Source: Verrucomicrobium sp. | Lineage (GTDB): Bacteria; Verrucomicrobiota; Verrucomicrobiia; Methylacidiphilales; GAS474 | DNA: 64,000 nt | Reading direction: 5' to 3' | NCBI GenBank assembly: GCA_028283855.1 | Contig: JAPWJX010000003.1 | Span: 992,001 to 1,056,000 of the forward strand | In this document: in pieces, positions 51,541 to 61,854 of the stretch | Numbering within the stretch: the first letter of the stretch is position 1 | Layout: the number at the start of each line of letters is the position of its first letter | Notes under the pieces: model-generated | Told to the model about the DNA's origin: nothing | The model's input: the letters and a program-made list of their open reading frames with translations, nothing else | Databases searched by the model: none | Program-made: the position numbers and the translations under genes

Positions 51541-52986
51541 ATGATCAACTTTATGCGCGACGACTTTTCCGAAGGCGGTTCCCCCTTGGCCGAAGACGGC
51601 GGCCGGGGCCTCCTCCTGGGCATCGGCCAGGCGGGAATCCAGATCCTCGACCAGATCGTGATGCGCGGCGGCGCCAAGGCCTCCGGCTTCGAGCTGATGG
51701 CCATCGACGCCGACCAGGCGATCGTGGACGGATCGGTGGTCGCGGAGAAGCGCCTCCTGGGCAAGCCCCTCCTGCGCGGCCTCGGCAGCTTCGGGGACCG
51801 CGCCCGCGCCCGCGCCGTCTGGAAGCTGGAGCGGGAGAGCCTCCTGGACCGCCTCTCCGTCGTCGACCAGCTCGTGATCGTCGCCGGGCTCGGCGGCGGC
51901 ACCGGCACCACCCTGGCCATGGAAGTCGCCCAGGCCTTCCGCAACCGCCCGCGCGGCGGCCGCGTCATCGTCGTCGCCACGCAGCCCTTCTCCTTCGAGT
52001 CGGACGCCCGCCGCGCCGCCGCCCAGGAGGCCCTCTCCGTCCTGCGCGCCCATGCGGACGCCGTCCTCTCCTTCTCCAACGACCGGGCGGAGGCCTGGCC
52101 CGACGCGCCGGACAATATCCGCCGCGGCCTGCACGGCATGAACCTTTCCCTGGCCCAGGGCGTCGAGTCGGTCGCCCAGATCCTGGCCGCGGGCGGCTTC
52201 AACCCCCTGACCTTCGCCGACCTGCGCGGCCTCTTCGGCCGCCTGGAAGGCGCCGCCCGCCCGGAAAACTGCTGGATCGGCCGCGCCGATTCCGAGCCGC
52301 ACGACGACGCCCTCTCCCTTGTCGAGCGCGCCCTCTCCGGCCCCCTCGTCGCCTCCGGCGGCGCGTGGGAGGAGGCCGACCGCTGCCTGGCCTGCCTCGT
52401 CGGCGGGGCCGACTTCTCCGTCAGCCAGCTCCAGGCCGTCTCCAAGGCCATCGAGGCGCGGCTGCCCGCTCACATCGCCGTCTCCCTGGGCACCCGCACC
52501 GCGGAGCGGTTCGAGGGGCGCCTCTCCCTCACCCTCGTCCTGGCCGCCACCCGCGCGCGGGAAATCGAGGAAGCGGCCCTGTCCGAAGAGGAAGCCGCCC
52601 CGCAGGCCCTCATCCAGGAAGTCGTCCTGCCGCTCGACAGCGACGTGCTCGCGCCCGTTCCGAAGCCCCTGCACGCCTCCGCCGTCGAGGAGCAGCTTGA
52701 ATTGGTCGACGAAGCCGCCCCGGTCGAGGCCGAGGTCCTGCCGGAACCCGAGTTGGCCGCCGCCGCGCCGGAGCCCGAGCCGAAGCGCAAGGCCGTCCCC
52801 GTTCCCGTGGCCGACCTGGCCCGCCCCGCCAAGGTCCGCCGCGGCTCCAAGGCCGTGAAACAGGAGGAGCTTCCCTTCGAGGCGGCCAACAGCGGCCGCT
52901 TCGAGAACAGCTTCGAGACGATCCACAAGGGCGAGAACCTCGACCAGCCTACCTTCCGCCGCCGCCGCCTGGTCATCCAGGCGTAG
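51541..52986 (+). CDS. ftsZ: Divergent FtsZ (tubulin-like division GTPase)
   Basis: 481 aa. The GTP-binding signature is GLGGGTGTT (residues 116-124); T1 reads GIGQAG (27-32) and T3 includes IDADQA. The T7 synergy loop reads NPLTFADLRG (221-230): aligned by FAD, the catalytic Asp of the usual NxDFAD is a Thr (224), while the second Asp (227) is kept. A ~110-residue acidic/Pro linker precedes a C-terminal LDQPTFRRRRLVIQA, which resembles the FtsA-binding peptide. The place after ftsA identifies it as FtsZ; sequence divergence suggests altered GTP turnover. No purine-rich ribosome site is visible in the pyrimidine-rich 37-base gap upstream. Confidence 0.88.
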   Translation: MINFMRDDFSEGGSPLAEDGGRGLLLGIGQAGIQILDQIVMRGGAKASGFELMAIDADQAIVDGSVVAEKRLLGKPLLRGLGSFGDRARARAVWKLERESLLDRLSVVDQLVIVAGLGGGTGTTLAMEVAQAFRNRPRGGRVIVVATQPFSFESDARRAAAQEALSVLRAHADAVLSFSNDRAEAWPDAPDNIRRGLHGMNLSLAQGVESVAQILAAGGFNPLTFADLRGLFGRLEGAARPENCWIGRADSEPHDDALSLVERALSGPLVASGGAWEEADRCLACLVGGADFSVSQLQAVSKAIEARLPAHIAVSLGTRTAERFEGRLSLTLVLAATRAREIEEAALSEEEAAPQALIQEVVLPLDSDVLAPVPKPLHASAVEEQLELVDEAAPVEAEVLPEPELAAAAPEPEPKRKAVPVPVADLARPAKVRRGSKAVKQEELPFEAANSGRFENSFETIHKGENLDQPTFRRRRLVIQA

Positions 52987-53038
52987 TTTCCTCTTTGCGG
53001 GAGAGAGAGCGGGAGGCTAGGCTTCCGGGCCTGCCCCT

Positions 53039-54055
53039 ATGATCGTCGTCCTCAAGCCGGAACTGCCCCAGGAAGCCATCGCCGCCGTCGTGGCGGAAGT
53101 CGAGAAACTGGGCTACGAGGCCCGGGTCATCCAAGGGCGCTGCCAAACCATCGTCGCCGCCCTGGGCGACGAGCGGAAGGGCCATTCCCTGGAGACCCTC
53201 ACCGCCCTGCCGCAGGTGGAAAACGTCCTGCGCGTCCAGAAGCGCTACAAGCTCGTCAGCCGGGAAGCCCATCCGGCGGACACCGTCGTCGTCTCCCGCG
53301 GCGTCCGCATCGGCGGCGGCGAGAAATTCTGCGTCATGGCCGGTCCTTGTTCCGTGGAGAGCCGGGAGCAGCTCTTCACCACCGCCCGCGCGGTGAAGGA
53401 GCGCGGCGCCGTCTTCCTGCGCGGCGGCGCCTTTAAGCCCCGCACCTCCCCCTACGAGTTCCAGGGCCTGGGCGAGGAAGGTCTCAAGATGCTGGCCGCC
53501 GCCCGCGACGAGTTCGACCTCGGCGTCATCACGGAGGTTCTCGCGGAAAAGGACGTCGAGCTGGTCGCCCGCTACGCCGACATCCTCCAGATCGGCGCGC
53601 GCAACGCGCAGAACTTCGCCCTCCTGACCGCCGCGGCCAAGACCGGCCTGCCCATCCTCCTCAAGCGCGGCCTCTCCATGCGGATCGAGGAATGGCTCCT
53701 GGCCGCCGAGTACGTCCTGGCCGCGGGAAACCCCAACGTCATCCTCTGCGAGCGCGGCATCCGCACCTTCGAGACCTACACCCGCAACACCCTCGACCTG
53801 AGCACGATCCCCATCGTGAAGAAGGAGTCCCACCTGCCGATCATCATCGACCCCAGCCAGGGCTGCGGCCGGGCCGACCTGGTCGTGGAGCTGTGCAAGG
53901 GCGCGGCCGCCCTCGGCGCCGACGGCCTCCTCATCGAGGTCCACCCCAACCCCGCCGAGGCCTGGAGCGACGGCCAGCAGCAGGTCGATCCCGAGCACTT
54001 CGGCCGCCTTATGGAGGCGCTGCCGCCCTTCGCCCGCGCCGCGGGCCGCCCCTAA
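53039..54055 (+). CDS. aroF: 3-deoxy-7-phosphoheptulonate synthase (DAHP synthase, type I-beta)
   Basis: 338 aa. Residues 1-75 are the ferredoxin-like regulatory domain (MIVVLKPELPQEAIAAVVAE ... GDERKGHSLETL), and the TIM barrel follows with VMAGPCSVESREQL, LRGGAFKPRTSPYEFQGLG, QIGARNAQNFALL, ILLKRGLSM, ERGIRTFETYTRNTLD and IIDPSQGCGR. This enzyme opens the shikimate pathway from PEP and erythrose 4-phosphate. The fused N-terminal domain usually gives feedback control by aromatic amino acids. Own promoter likely in the 52-base gap after ftsZ. Confidence 0.95.
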   Translation: MIVVLKPELPQEAIAAVVAEVEKLGYEARVIQGRCQTIVAALGDERKGHSLETLTALPQVENVLRVQKRYKLVSREAHPADTVVVSRGVRIGGGEKFCVMAGPCSVESREQLFTTARAVKERGAVFLRGGAFKPRTSPYEFQGLGEEGLKMLAAARDEFDLGVITEVLAEKDVELVARYADILQIGARNAQNFALLTAAAKTGLPILLKRGLSMRIEEWLLAAEYVLAAGNPNVILCERGIRTFETYTRNTLDLSTIPIVKKESHLPIIIDPSQGCGRADLVVELCKGAAALGADGLLIEVHPNPAEAWSDGQQQVDPEHFGRLMEALPPFARAAGRP

Positions 54056-54058
54056 TTT

Positions 54059-55525
54059 ATGAGTAAAAAGGCCGCCTCCTCTCCCGAAACGCCCGCCGCC
54101 GCCCCCGCGCCGGCGGTTCCCTCCGTCATCCTGGTGATCGACGACGAGAAGGACGTCCACTATTCCTTCGAGCGCCTTCTGGCTTCCGACACGGTCACCG
54201 TCCTCAGCGCCGAGTCGGGCGACGAGGGGCTGAAGATCCTCAAGCAGCGCCCCGCCGACGTCGTCGTCATGGACATCCGCATGGGCGCCCAGAACGGCCT
54301 GGACACCCTCAAGCAGATCCGCCAGATCAGCACCCAGCAGGTCGTCGTCATGATGACCGCCTACGGCACTTCCCAGACCGCCATCGAGGCGATGAAGCTG
54401 GGCGCCTACGATTACATCCTCAAGCCCTTCGACATCCCGCAGCTCAAGGAACTCCTGGGCCGCGCGCTGGAAGCCGCCCGCGCCATCAAGACGGATAACG
54501 CCCCCATCCAGCCGAAGCCCTCGCCGATGGACACCCACCCCATCGTGGGCAACGCGGCGGCCATGCAGCGCGTCTACAAGACCATCGGCCAGGTGGCCCC
54601 CACCAACGCCACCGTCCTCATCACGGGCGAAAGCGGCACGGGCAAGGAAGTCGTGGCCCGCTCCATCTTCCAGAACAGCCCGCGCAACAACCGGCTCTTC
54701 ATTCCCATCAACTGCGTCGCCATCCCGGAGAACCTCCTGGAGAGCGAGCTTTTCGGCCATGAGCGCGGCGCCTTCACCGGCGCGATGGCCCAGCGCATCG
54801 GCAAGTTCGAGCTGGGCGACGGCGGCACCATCTTCCTGGACGAAATCGGCGACATGCCCGTGGGCACCCAGACGAAGCTGCTGCGCGTCCTCCAGGAGGG
54901 CGAGTTCAACCGCCTGGGCAACAACGAGCCGATCAAGACCGACGTCCGCATCATCGCCGCCACGAACAAGAACCTGGCGGAGGCGGTGAAAAACAAGGAA
55001 TTCCGCGAGGACCTTTACTACCGCCTCAACGTGGTGAACCTCCACCTGCCCCGGCTGGCGGAGCGCCCCAGCGACATCCCGCTCCTGGTGAACTTCTTCC
55101 TGCACAAGCACCGGCAGAAGCACGCGGGCGGCCCCGTCCACGTCACCCCGGAGGCCATGGAATGCCTCCAGGCCTACTCCTGGCCGGGCAACGTCCGCGA
55201 GCTGGAGAACGTCATCCAGCGCGCCATGGTCTTCGCCAACGCCTCCTCCATCCAGGTCGTCCACCTGCCGGAGTGGGTCGCCGCCGCGGGCAACCGCGTC
55301 GCCGTCACCACCACGGCCGACCCGGCCGAGCTGTTCGAGCCCGTCATGTCCCAGTTCCTGGCCCTGGCCCGGCGCGACGACCGCCTGTCCCTCTCCCGCT
55401 TCGAGCAAGAGCTGGCCCGCCGAGCGCTGGTCGAGTCCCGCGGGGACGAGGAAGCCGCCGCCGAGCTGCTGGGCCTTTCCGCCGCCGAGTTCAAGAAGCT
55501 CTCCGGCAAGCCCGCCAAAAAGTAG
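54059..55525 (+). CDS. Sigma-54-dependent response regulator (NtrC family)
   Basis: 488 aa. Receiver domain residues ~22-140 with acidic pocket DDE (28-30), phospho-acceptor Asp72 in VVMDIRMG and Lys122 in ILKPFD; AAA+ domain with GESGTGKE (190-197), GAFTGA (237-242, the sigma-54 contact) and GGTIFLDEIGDM; and a C-terminal helix-turn-helix of Fis type (RFEQELARRALVESRGDEEA). It should activate sigma-54 promoters after phosphorylation. No histidine kinase is adjacent, so the signal is unknown. It starts 3 bases after aroF. Confidence 0.93.
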   Translation: MSKKAASSPETPAAAPAPAVPSVILVIDDEKDVHYSFERLLASDTVTVLSAESGDEGLKILKQRPADVVVMDIRMGAQNGLDTLKQIRQISTQQVVVMMTAYGTSQTAIEAMKLGAYDYILKPFDIPQLKELLGRALEAARAIKTDNAPIQPKPSPMDTHPIVGNAAAMQRVYKTIGQVAPTNATVLITGESGTGKEVVARSIFQNSPRNNRLFIPINCVAIPENLLESELFGHERGAFTGAMAQRIGKFELGDGGTIFLDEIGDMPVGTQTKLLRVLQEGEFNRLGNNEPIKTDVRIIAATNKNLAEAVKNKEFREDLYYRLNVVNLHLPRLAERPSDIPLLVNFFLHKHRQKHAGGPVHVTPEAMECLQAYSWPGNVRELENVIQRAMVFANASSIQVVHLPEWVAAAGNRVAVTTTADPAELFEPVMSQFLALARRDDRLSLSRFEQELARRALVESRGDEEAAAELLGLSAAEFKKLSGKPAKK

Positions 55526-55531
55526 CCCGCC

Positions 55532-56419
55532 ATGAAGCCGGTCCCGCCGGAAATCGCCGCGCTGGCCCGCCGTTTCCGCGTGGTCTCCGGCGCGGGCTTC
55601 CGGCTGAAGGACCGCGACCCGGCCTGCCACGGGGACGTCAAAAAAGAGGCCGGCCACCTTCTTCTCAAGGAGAGCGTCTCCCTCCTGTCCTCCATGCAGG
55701 AGCGGCTCTACGCGCAGGACCGCGCCGCCCTCCTCCTCATCTTCCAGGCCATGGACGCGGCGGGGAAGGACGGGACCATCAAGCACGTCATGTCGGGCGT
55801 CAACCCGCAGGGCTGCCAGGTCACCTCCTTCAAGGCGCCCAATCCCGCCGAGCTGGCCCACGACTACCTCTGGCGTACCACCCTGGCCCTGCCGGAGCGC
55901 GGCCGCATCGGCATCTTCAACCGGAGCTATTACGAGGAAGTCCTCATCGCCCGCGTCCACCCGAAGCTTTTGGAAAACGAAAAGCTGCCGGCGCGCCTGG
56001 TCACCCCCCGCATCTGGAAGGAGCGCCTGGAGGACATCGCCGCCCATGAGCGCCACCTGGCCCGGAACGGCACCGTGATCCTTAAATTTTTCCTCCACCT
56101 CTCCAAGAAAGAGCAGAAGAAGCGCTTCCTCTCCCGCCTTGAGGAGCCGGAGAAGAACTGGAAATTCTCCGCCGCCGACCTGAGCGAGCGCGGCTACTGG
56201 GATGCCTACCAGAAGGCCTATGAGGAGGCGATCCGCGCCACCGCCGCGCCGCACGCCCCTTGGTTCGTCATTCCGGCCGACCACAAATGGTTCGCCCGGC
56301 TGGCCGTCGCCGCCGCCGTCATCGAGGCGATGCGCGGTCTCAACCTCCATTTTCCGGAAGTCACTTCCGCCCAGCGGCGGGAACTTGCCAAGGCGCGTAA
56401 CGCGTTGGGAGAGCGGTAG
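55532..56419 (+). CDS. ppk2: Polyphosphate kinase 2 family protein
   Basis: 295 aa. Walker A MDAAGKDGTIKHVMSGVNPQ (starting residue 74), the RIGIFNRSYYEEV segment with Walker B-like acidic residues, and the lid region HLSKKEQKKRFLSRLEEPEKNWKFS are typical of PPK2. These enzymes move phosphate between polyphosphate and nucleotides (AMP, ADP or GDP); the short single-domain size suggests class I or III, but nucleotide choice cannot be read from the sequence. It starts 6 bases after the response regulator. Confidence 0.93.
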   Translation: MKPVPPEIAALARRFRVVSGAGFRLKDRDPACHGDVKKEAGHLLLKESVSLLSSMQERLYAQDRAALLLIFQAMDAAGKDGTIKHVMSGVNPQGCQVTSFKAPNPAELAHDYLWRTTLALPERGRIGIFNRSYYEEVLIARVHPKLLENEKLPARLVTPRIWKERLEDIAAHERHLARNGTVILKFFLHLSKKEQKKRFLSRLEEPEKNWKFSAADLSERGYWDAYQKAYEEAIRATAAPHAPWFVIPADHKWFARLAVAAAVIEAMRGLNLHFPEVTSAQRRELAKARNALGER

Positions 56420-56471
56420 GTAATTCTACTGGAACTGCTTTTTAGGGGGCGGCGAAAGCCGAATTAGAATT

Positions 56472-56897
56472 ATGGCCCAAGACCCGATCCCTTTTACCCC
56501 CGGAATGAAGCAGCTCGACACGACCTTTGCCGTCATGCGTTCCCTCGTCGAAACATATTACCCGCAAGGCGTTCCGGAAGAGGCTAAGGCGAAGAACGCC
56601 TCGCTGACCGGCGTCGTTTTCTCCCTCATCCAGGGAGCGGGGGAGAATAGCGAGAAGGTGGCGGCGCTTTTCCAGGAAGCCTGGAAGAACAAGGAAACCG
56701 TCGGCCCCGCCGTCAGCGCCACCAAGATTTTGAACGCGTACATGGATGGGCACCCCGGGATCAGCCCTGCCGAATCGGTCGAGGCGGCGCAAAGCATCTA
56801 CGCCGTCCTCCACGGCATGCCTTACATGATCCCCTCGAAAAGCCCGGAGGGAGTGCAACGCTCGATCACATCCGCCAAGGAAGGCCGGGAAGCCTAG
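56472..56897 (+). CDS. Orphan protein of unknown function (141 aa)
   Basis: Soluble, mostly helical (QLDTTFAVMRSLVETYYPQG, NASLTGVVFSLIQGAGENSE, VEAAQSIYAVLHGMPYMI). No signal peptide, metal site or known fold signature is visible. It lies between ppk2 and a strong terminator, with an A+T-rich upstream stretch containing AGCCGAATTA and TAGAAT 1-6 bases before the ATG, so it may have its own promoter. The same AGCCGAAT word precedes two other orphan genes near 18.6 and 18.9 kb. Confidence 0.6.
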   Translation: MAQDPIPFTPGMKQLDTTFAVMRSLVETYYPQGVPEEAKAKNASLTGVVFSLIQGAGENSEKVAALFQEAWKNKETVGPAVSATKILNAYMDGHPGISPAESVEAAQSIYAVLHGMPYMIPSKSPEGVQRSITSAKEGREA

Positions 56898-56912
56898 CTT
56901 CCCGGTAACGAA

Positions 56913-56948
56913 AAAAAGGGGCGCGCCCAGCCGGGCGCGCCCCTTTTT
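56913..56948. terminator. Bidirectional rho-independent terminator
   Basis: A perfect 11-bp stem GGGGCGCGCCC/GGGCGCGCCCC with a 4-base loop is flanked by an A run on the left and a T run on the right, so it works for both the plus-strand orphan gene and the convergent ftsH. Confidence 0.93.
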
Positions 56949-56968
56949 CGTTTGGCAGGAATTGGCCC

Positions 56969-59047
<2,079 letters not shown>

Positions 59048-59074
59048 GAGAGTAGGGGGGGGGAACTTAGTTAA

Positions 59075-60199
59075 CTAGCACGTTTGCAATTCCTTAGCAA
59101 CCGCCGGGACGGGACGGTAGAACGTATCGCGTTGCGCCGGAACGCGCCCGGCTTCCCGGATCGCCCGCTCCAGGCGGGCGACGGTCTGTTCCTGCGGGGT
59201 CTTGGCCCCCGCCATGTGGAAAATGAGTTCCTCCTGGATGGTGCCGTGGAGGTCGTCCGCGCCGAAGCTCTGGGCGATCTGCGCCAGGGGCAGCGTCATG
59301 CTGATCCAGTAGGAGGTGATGTGGTCGAAGTTGTCCAGGTAGAGGCGCGTGACGGCGATGTTCCGCAGCTCCTCCCGCCCGCCGACGCGGGGCTGGGGCT
59401 TCATCTTGTTGTTCTCCGGCTCGTAGGCGTAGGGGACGATGGCGGTGAAGCCGCCCGTCTCCTCCTGCAACTCCCGGAGGCGGCGCAGGTGGTCGACGCG
59501 GTGGGCCGGGGTCTCGATGTGGCCGTAGAGCATCGTGCAGGTGCTCTTTTGCCCCATTTGGTGCCAGGTGCGGTGGACTTCCAGCCACTCCTCCGCCGTT
59601 TCCTTTCCCCGGCAAATTTGGTCCCGGATCCCTTGGTCGAAGATTTCCGCCCCGCCGCCGGTGAGGGAGTCGAGGCCCGCTTCCCGCAGGATTTCCAGGG
59701 TTTCCCGGATCGGCTTCTTGGCGATCCGCTCCGCCAGGTGGCGGATCTCCACGGCGGTGAACATCTTCAGCCGCAGCCCGGGGCAAGCCTCCCGGATCCC
59801 GCGCAGCAGGTCGGTGTAGTAGGAAAAGGGGAGCTTCGGGTGGAGGCCGCCGACGCTGTGAATTTCGGTGAGCCCCTCGGCCTGGGCCTTCTTGGCCTTC
59901 TCCACCAGCTCCTCGACGGAGTAGGCGAAGGCCCCTTCCTGCCCGGCGCGCCGGTAAAAGGCGCAGAACTGGCAGCTCAGGAGGCAGACGTTGGAGTAGT
60001 TGAGGTAGCGGTTGAGAATGTAGCTGGTGACGTTGCCGTTCTTCTTTTCCCGGACGTGGTTGGCCAGGAGGCCGACGAGGTTCAGGTCCTCGCAGGCGTA
60101 GAGCGCCAGCGCGTCGGCGTCGGAGAGACGCTCCCCGGCGTGGACCTTCTCCGCGATGGGGCCCAGGCCCGCGCGGTGGAAAAGAGACTCCAATGGCAT
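59075..60199 (-). CDS. mqnE: Aminofutalosine synthase MqnE
   Basis: 374 aa radical SAM enzyme. The 4Fe-4S cysteines are C72, C76 and C79 in NVCLLSCQFCAF. The blocks HSVGGLHPKLPFSYYTDLLR, LKMFTAVEI, GGGAEIFDQGIRDQIC, LEVHRTWHQMGQKSTCTMLY and GHIETPAHRVDHLRRLRELQ match MqnE rather than the related MqnC. It joins chorismate-derived substrate to SAM in the futalosine route to menaquinone. The neighbours ubiA and ubiX encode later steps, so menaquinone is likely the respiratory quinone. Confidence 0.9.
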   Translation of the reverse strand: MPLESLFHRAGLGPIAEKVHAGERLSDADALALYACEDLNLVGLLANHVREKKNGNVTSYILNRYLNYSNVCLLSCQFCAFYRRAGQEGAFAYSVEELVEKAKKAQAEGLTEIHSVGGLHPKLPFSYYTDLLRGIREACPGLRLKMFTAVEIRHLAERIAKKPIRETLEILREAGLDSLTGGGAEIFDQGIRDQICRGKETAEEWLEVHRTWHQMGQKSTCTMLYGHIETPAHRVDHLRRLRELQEETGGFTAIVPYAYEPENNKMKPQPRVGGREELRNIAVTRLYLDNFDHITSYWISMTLPLAQIAQSFGADDLHGTIQEELIFHMAGAKTPQEQTVARLERAIREAGRVPAQRDTFYRPVPAVAKELQTC

Positions 60200-60248
60200 G
60201 GTTGTAACTTAGCGGAGGAAAGCCCCGATGGGAAATTAGACTCCCTCT

Positions 60249-60279
60249 CTCCCGTATTTGCTCAAATTATGAGCGGGAG
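60249..60279 (-). other. Possible hairpin between ubiA and mqnE
   Basis: CTCCC and GGGAG enclose an inner stem GCTCA/TGAGC. It lies between the ubiA stop and the mqnE start, which run in the same direction, and has no U run. Could weaken read-through; evidence is weak. Confidence 0.25.
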
Positions 60280-60294
60280 CTTCCTGCGTCGACC

Positions 60295-61140
60295 CTAAAC
60301 CCAGAATTCGAGCGCCGCGCTGGCCAGAAGGACGACGCTGACGATCGCATTGGCCTGGAAGAAGGCCCAGTTGATCCGCTTCATGTCGCTCGTCCGGCAG
60401 AGCCAAAGCTCCGCCCCCAGGGCGAAGGCGACCAGGACCAGCCCCGCCAGGTAGACCTTCCCCAGCCCGCCCAGGACGCCGAAGAATAGAAAGCAAAGCC
60501 AGGCGATCGTCTGCAGCCCGGCGGCCAGCCGGATGGCCGCCCCGATGCCGAAGCGCGCGGGGAAGGAGTGAAGGCCGTGCGCGCGGTCGAACTCGGCGTC
60601 CATCGTCGCGTAGATCAAATCGAAGCCGAAGACCCAGCACAGCACCCCGGCGGCCAGGAGCCACGGCGCGGGGGACCAGAGCTCCCCGCGCACGGCGGCC
60701 CACGCGCCCATCGGCGCGGCGGCCAGCGCCAGCCCCAGGAAGGCGTGGCTGAAGGAGGTGAAGCGCTTCGTCAGCGAGTAGCCCAGGATGAGCAGGATGG
60801 CCAGCGGCGCCAGGAACAGGCAGAGCTTATTGATCGCCGCCGCGGCGATGAGGAAGATCCCCAGGTTGGCCCCGCAGAGGAGGAGGGCGTCCCGCCGGGA
60901 GAGGAGCTGGTGGCGGTAGGCGGTGCGGGGGTTTTTCTTGTCGAACTCCCAGTCCACGATCCGGTTAAAGGCCATCGCCGCCGTGCGCGCGCCGACCATG
61001 CAGACCAGGATGAGCGCCAGGACGCGCCCGCCGGGCAGCCCGCGCGCCGCCGTCAGCATGGAGATGAGGGCAAAGGGGAGGGCGAAGACGGTGTGGCTGA
61101 ATTTGATGAACTTGAGGGCGGGGCGGATTTTTTTGAGCAT
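60295..61140 (-). CDS. ubiA: UbiA-family prenyltransferase (menaquinone pathway, MqnP-like)
   Basis: 281 aa polytopic membrane enzyme. The first Asp-rich motif is NRIVDWEFDKKNPRTAYR and the second DLIYATMDAEFDRAHGLHS; both bind the prenyl diphosphate through magnesium. About eight to nine membrane helices. In futalosine-pathway organisms such a UbiA homologue (MqnP) prenylates 1,4-dihydroxy-6-naphthoate; placement between ubiX and mqnE makes this role more likely than ubiquinone synthesis. I chose ATG 61140 (MLKKIRPALKFIKFSHTVFA), 5 bases after the ubiX stop. Confidence 0.88.
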   Translation of the reverse strand: MLKKIRPALKFIKFSHTVFALPFALISMLTAARGLPGGRVLALILVCMVGARTAAMAFNRIVDWEFDKKNPRTAYRHQLLSRRDALLLCGANLGIFLIAAAAINKLCLFLAPLAILLILGYSLTKRFTSFSHAFLGLALAAAPMGAWAAVRGELWSPAPWLLAAGVLCWVFGFDLIYATMDAEFDRAHGLHSFPARFGIGAAIRLAAGLQTIAWLCFLFFGVLGGLGKVYLAGLVLVAFALGAELWLCRTSDMKRINWAFFQANAIVSVVLLASAALEFWV

Positions 61141-61145
61141 GGGGA

Positions 61146-61706
61146 TTATTCCTTCGGGGCGGGCTCCTTCCAGCGGCGGCCCAGTTCGTGGTCGATCTTG
61201 AGATGGTCCAGCACGCGGGCGACGACGGTGTCGACCACGTCGCGCACCGTCTCCGGCTTGCCGTAGAAAGAGGGGGAGGCGGGCAGCACGGTGGCCCCGG
61301 CCTCCAGGAGGCTGACCACGTTCCGCGCCTGGAGGAGGTTCCACGGCATCTCCCGGGGGACCAGGAGGAGCGGGCGCTTTTCTTTAAGAAAAACATCGGC
61401 CGCGCGGGTGATCGTGCTGTCCGAGTAGCCGTGGGCGATCCGGCCGATCGTCCCCATGGAGCAGGGGATGACAACCATGGCGTCGTATTTGGCCGAACCG
61501 GAGACGAAGGGGACCTGCATCGTCCGGTCCTGGTAGACCTGGAACTGGGCGGGGATGGAAAGGGCGCCGGTCTCCGCGGCGGCGACTTCCTCCGCGTGTA
61601 GGCTCGTCACCACATCGACATGGTGGGGGCCGGCGGCCAGGCATTCCAGGAGCCGCTGCGCGTAGAGGGAGCCGGAGGCCCCGGTGATGGCGACGACGAG
61701 CTTCAT
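61146..61706 (-). CDS. ubiX: UbiX-family flavin prenyltransferase
   Basis: 186 aa flavoprotein of the UbiX/Pad1 family that makes prenylated FMN for a UbiD-type decarboxylase. Signatures: VVAITGASGSLYAQRLLE (FMN binding), MVVIPCSMGTIGRIAHGYSD, TRAADVFLKEKRPLLLVPRE and a C-terminal VVDTVVARVLDHL. The futalosine pathway uses UbiX and a UbiD homologue (MqnL/MqnM-type steps) for the last decarboxylation. No ubiD is in this window. It is first in the operon ubiX-ubiA-mqnE. Confidence 0.92.
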   Translation of the reverse strand: MKLVVAITGASGSLYAQRLLECLAAGPHHVDVVTSLHAEEVAAAETGALSIPAQFQVYQDRTMQVPFVSGSAKYDAMVVIPCSMGTIGRIAHGYSDSTITRAADVFLKEKRPLLLVPREMPWNLLQARNVVSLLEAGATVLPASPSFYGKPETVRDVVDTVVARVLDHLKIDHELGRRWKEPAPKE

Positions 61707-61725
61707 GACAGGCTCTGAGAAAAAG

Positions 61726-61801
<76 letters not shown>

Positions 61802-61854
61802 AGGAGAAGGGACGGGGATCATGCCGTCCTCCCCCGCCCGATGGCAAGGGGGAT

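Noticed and set aside
51541-52986. Reading the ftsZ gene as a CetZ or bacterial tubulin (BtubA/B) homologue
   Set aside because: Place after ftsA in the dcw operon, the GGGTGT loop context and the C-terminal FRRRR peptide fit FtsZ better; tubulin-specific signatures were not seen.
52973-56350. 1125-codon minus-strand open frame opposite aroF, the response regulator and ppk2
   Set aside because: All three plus-strand genes have clear family motifs; the antisense frame has repetitive Gly/Asp/Val composition without motifs.
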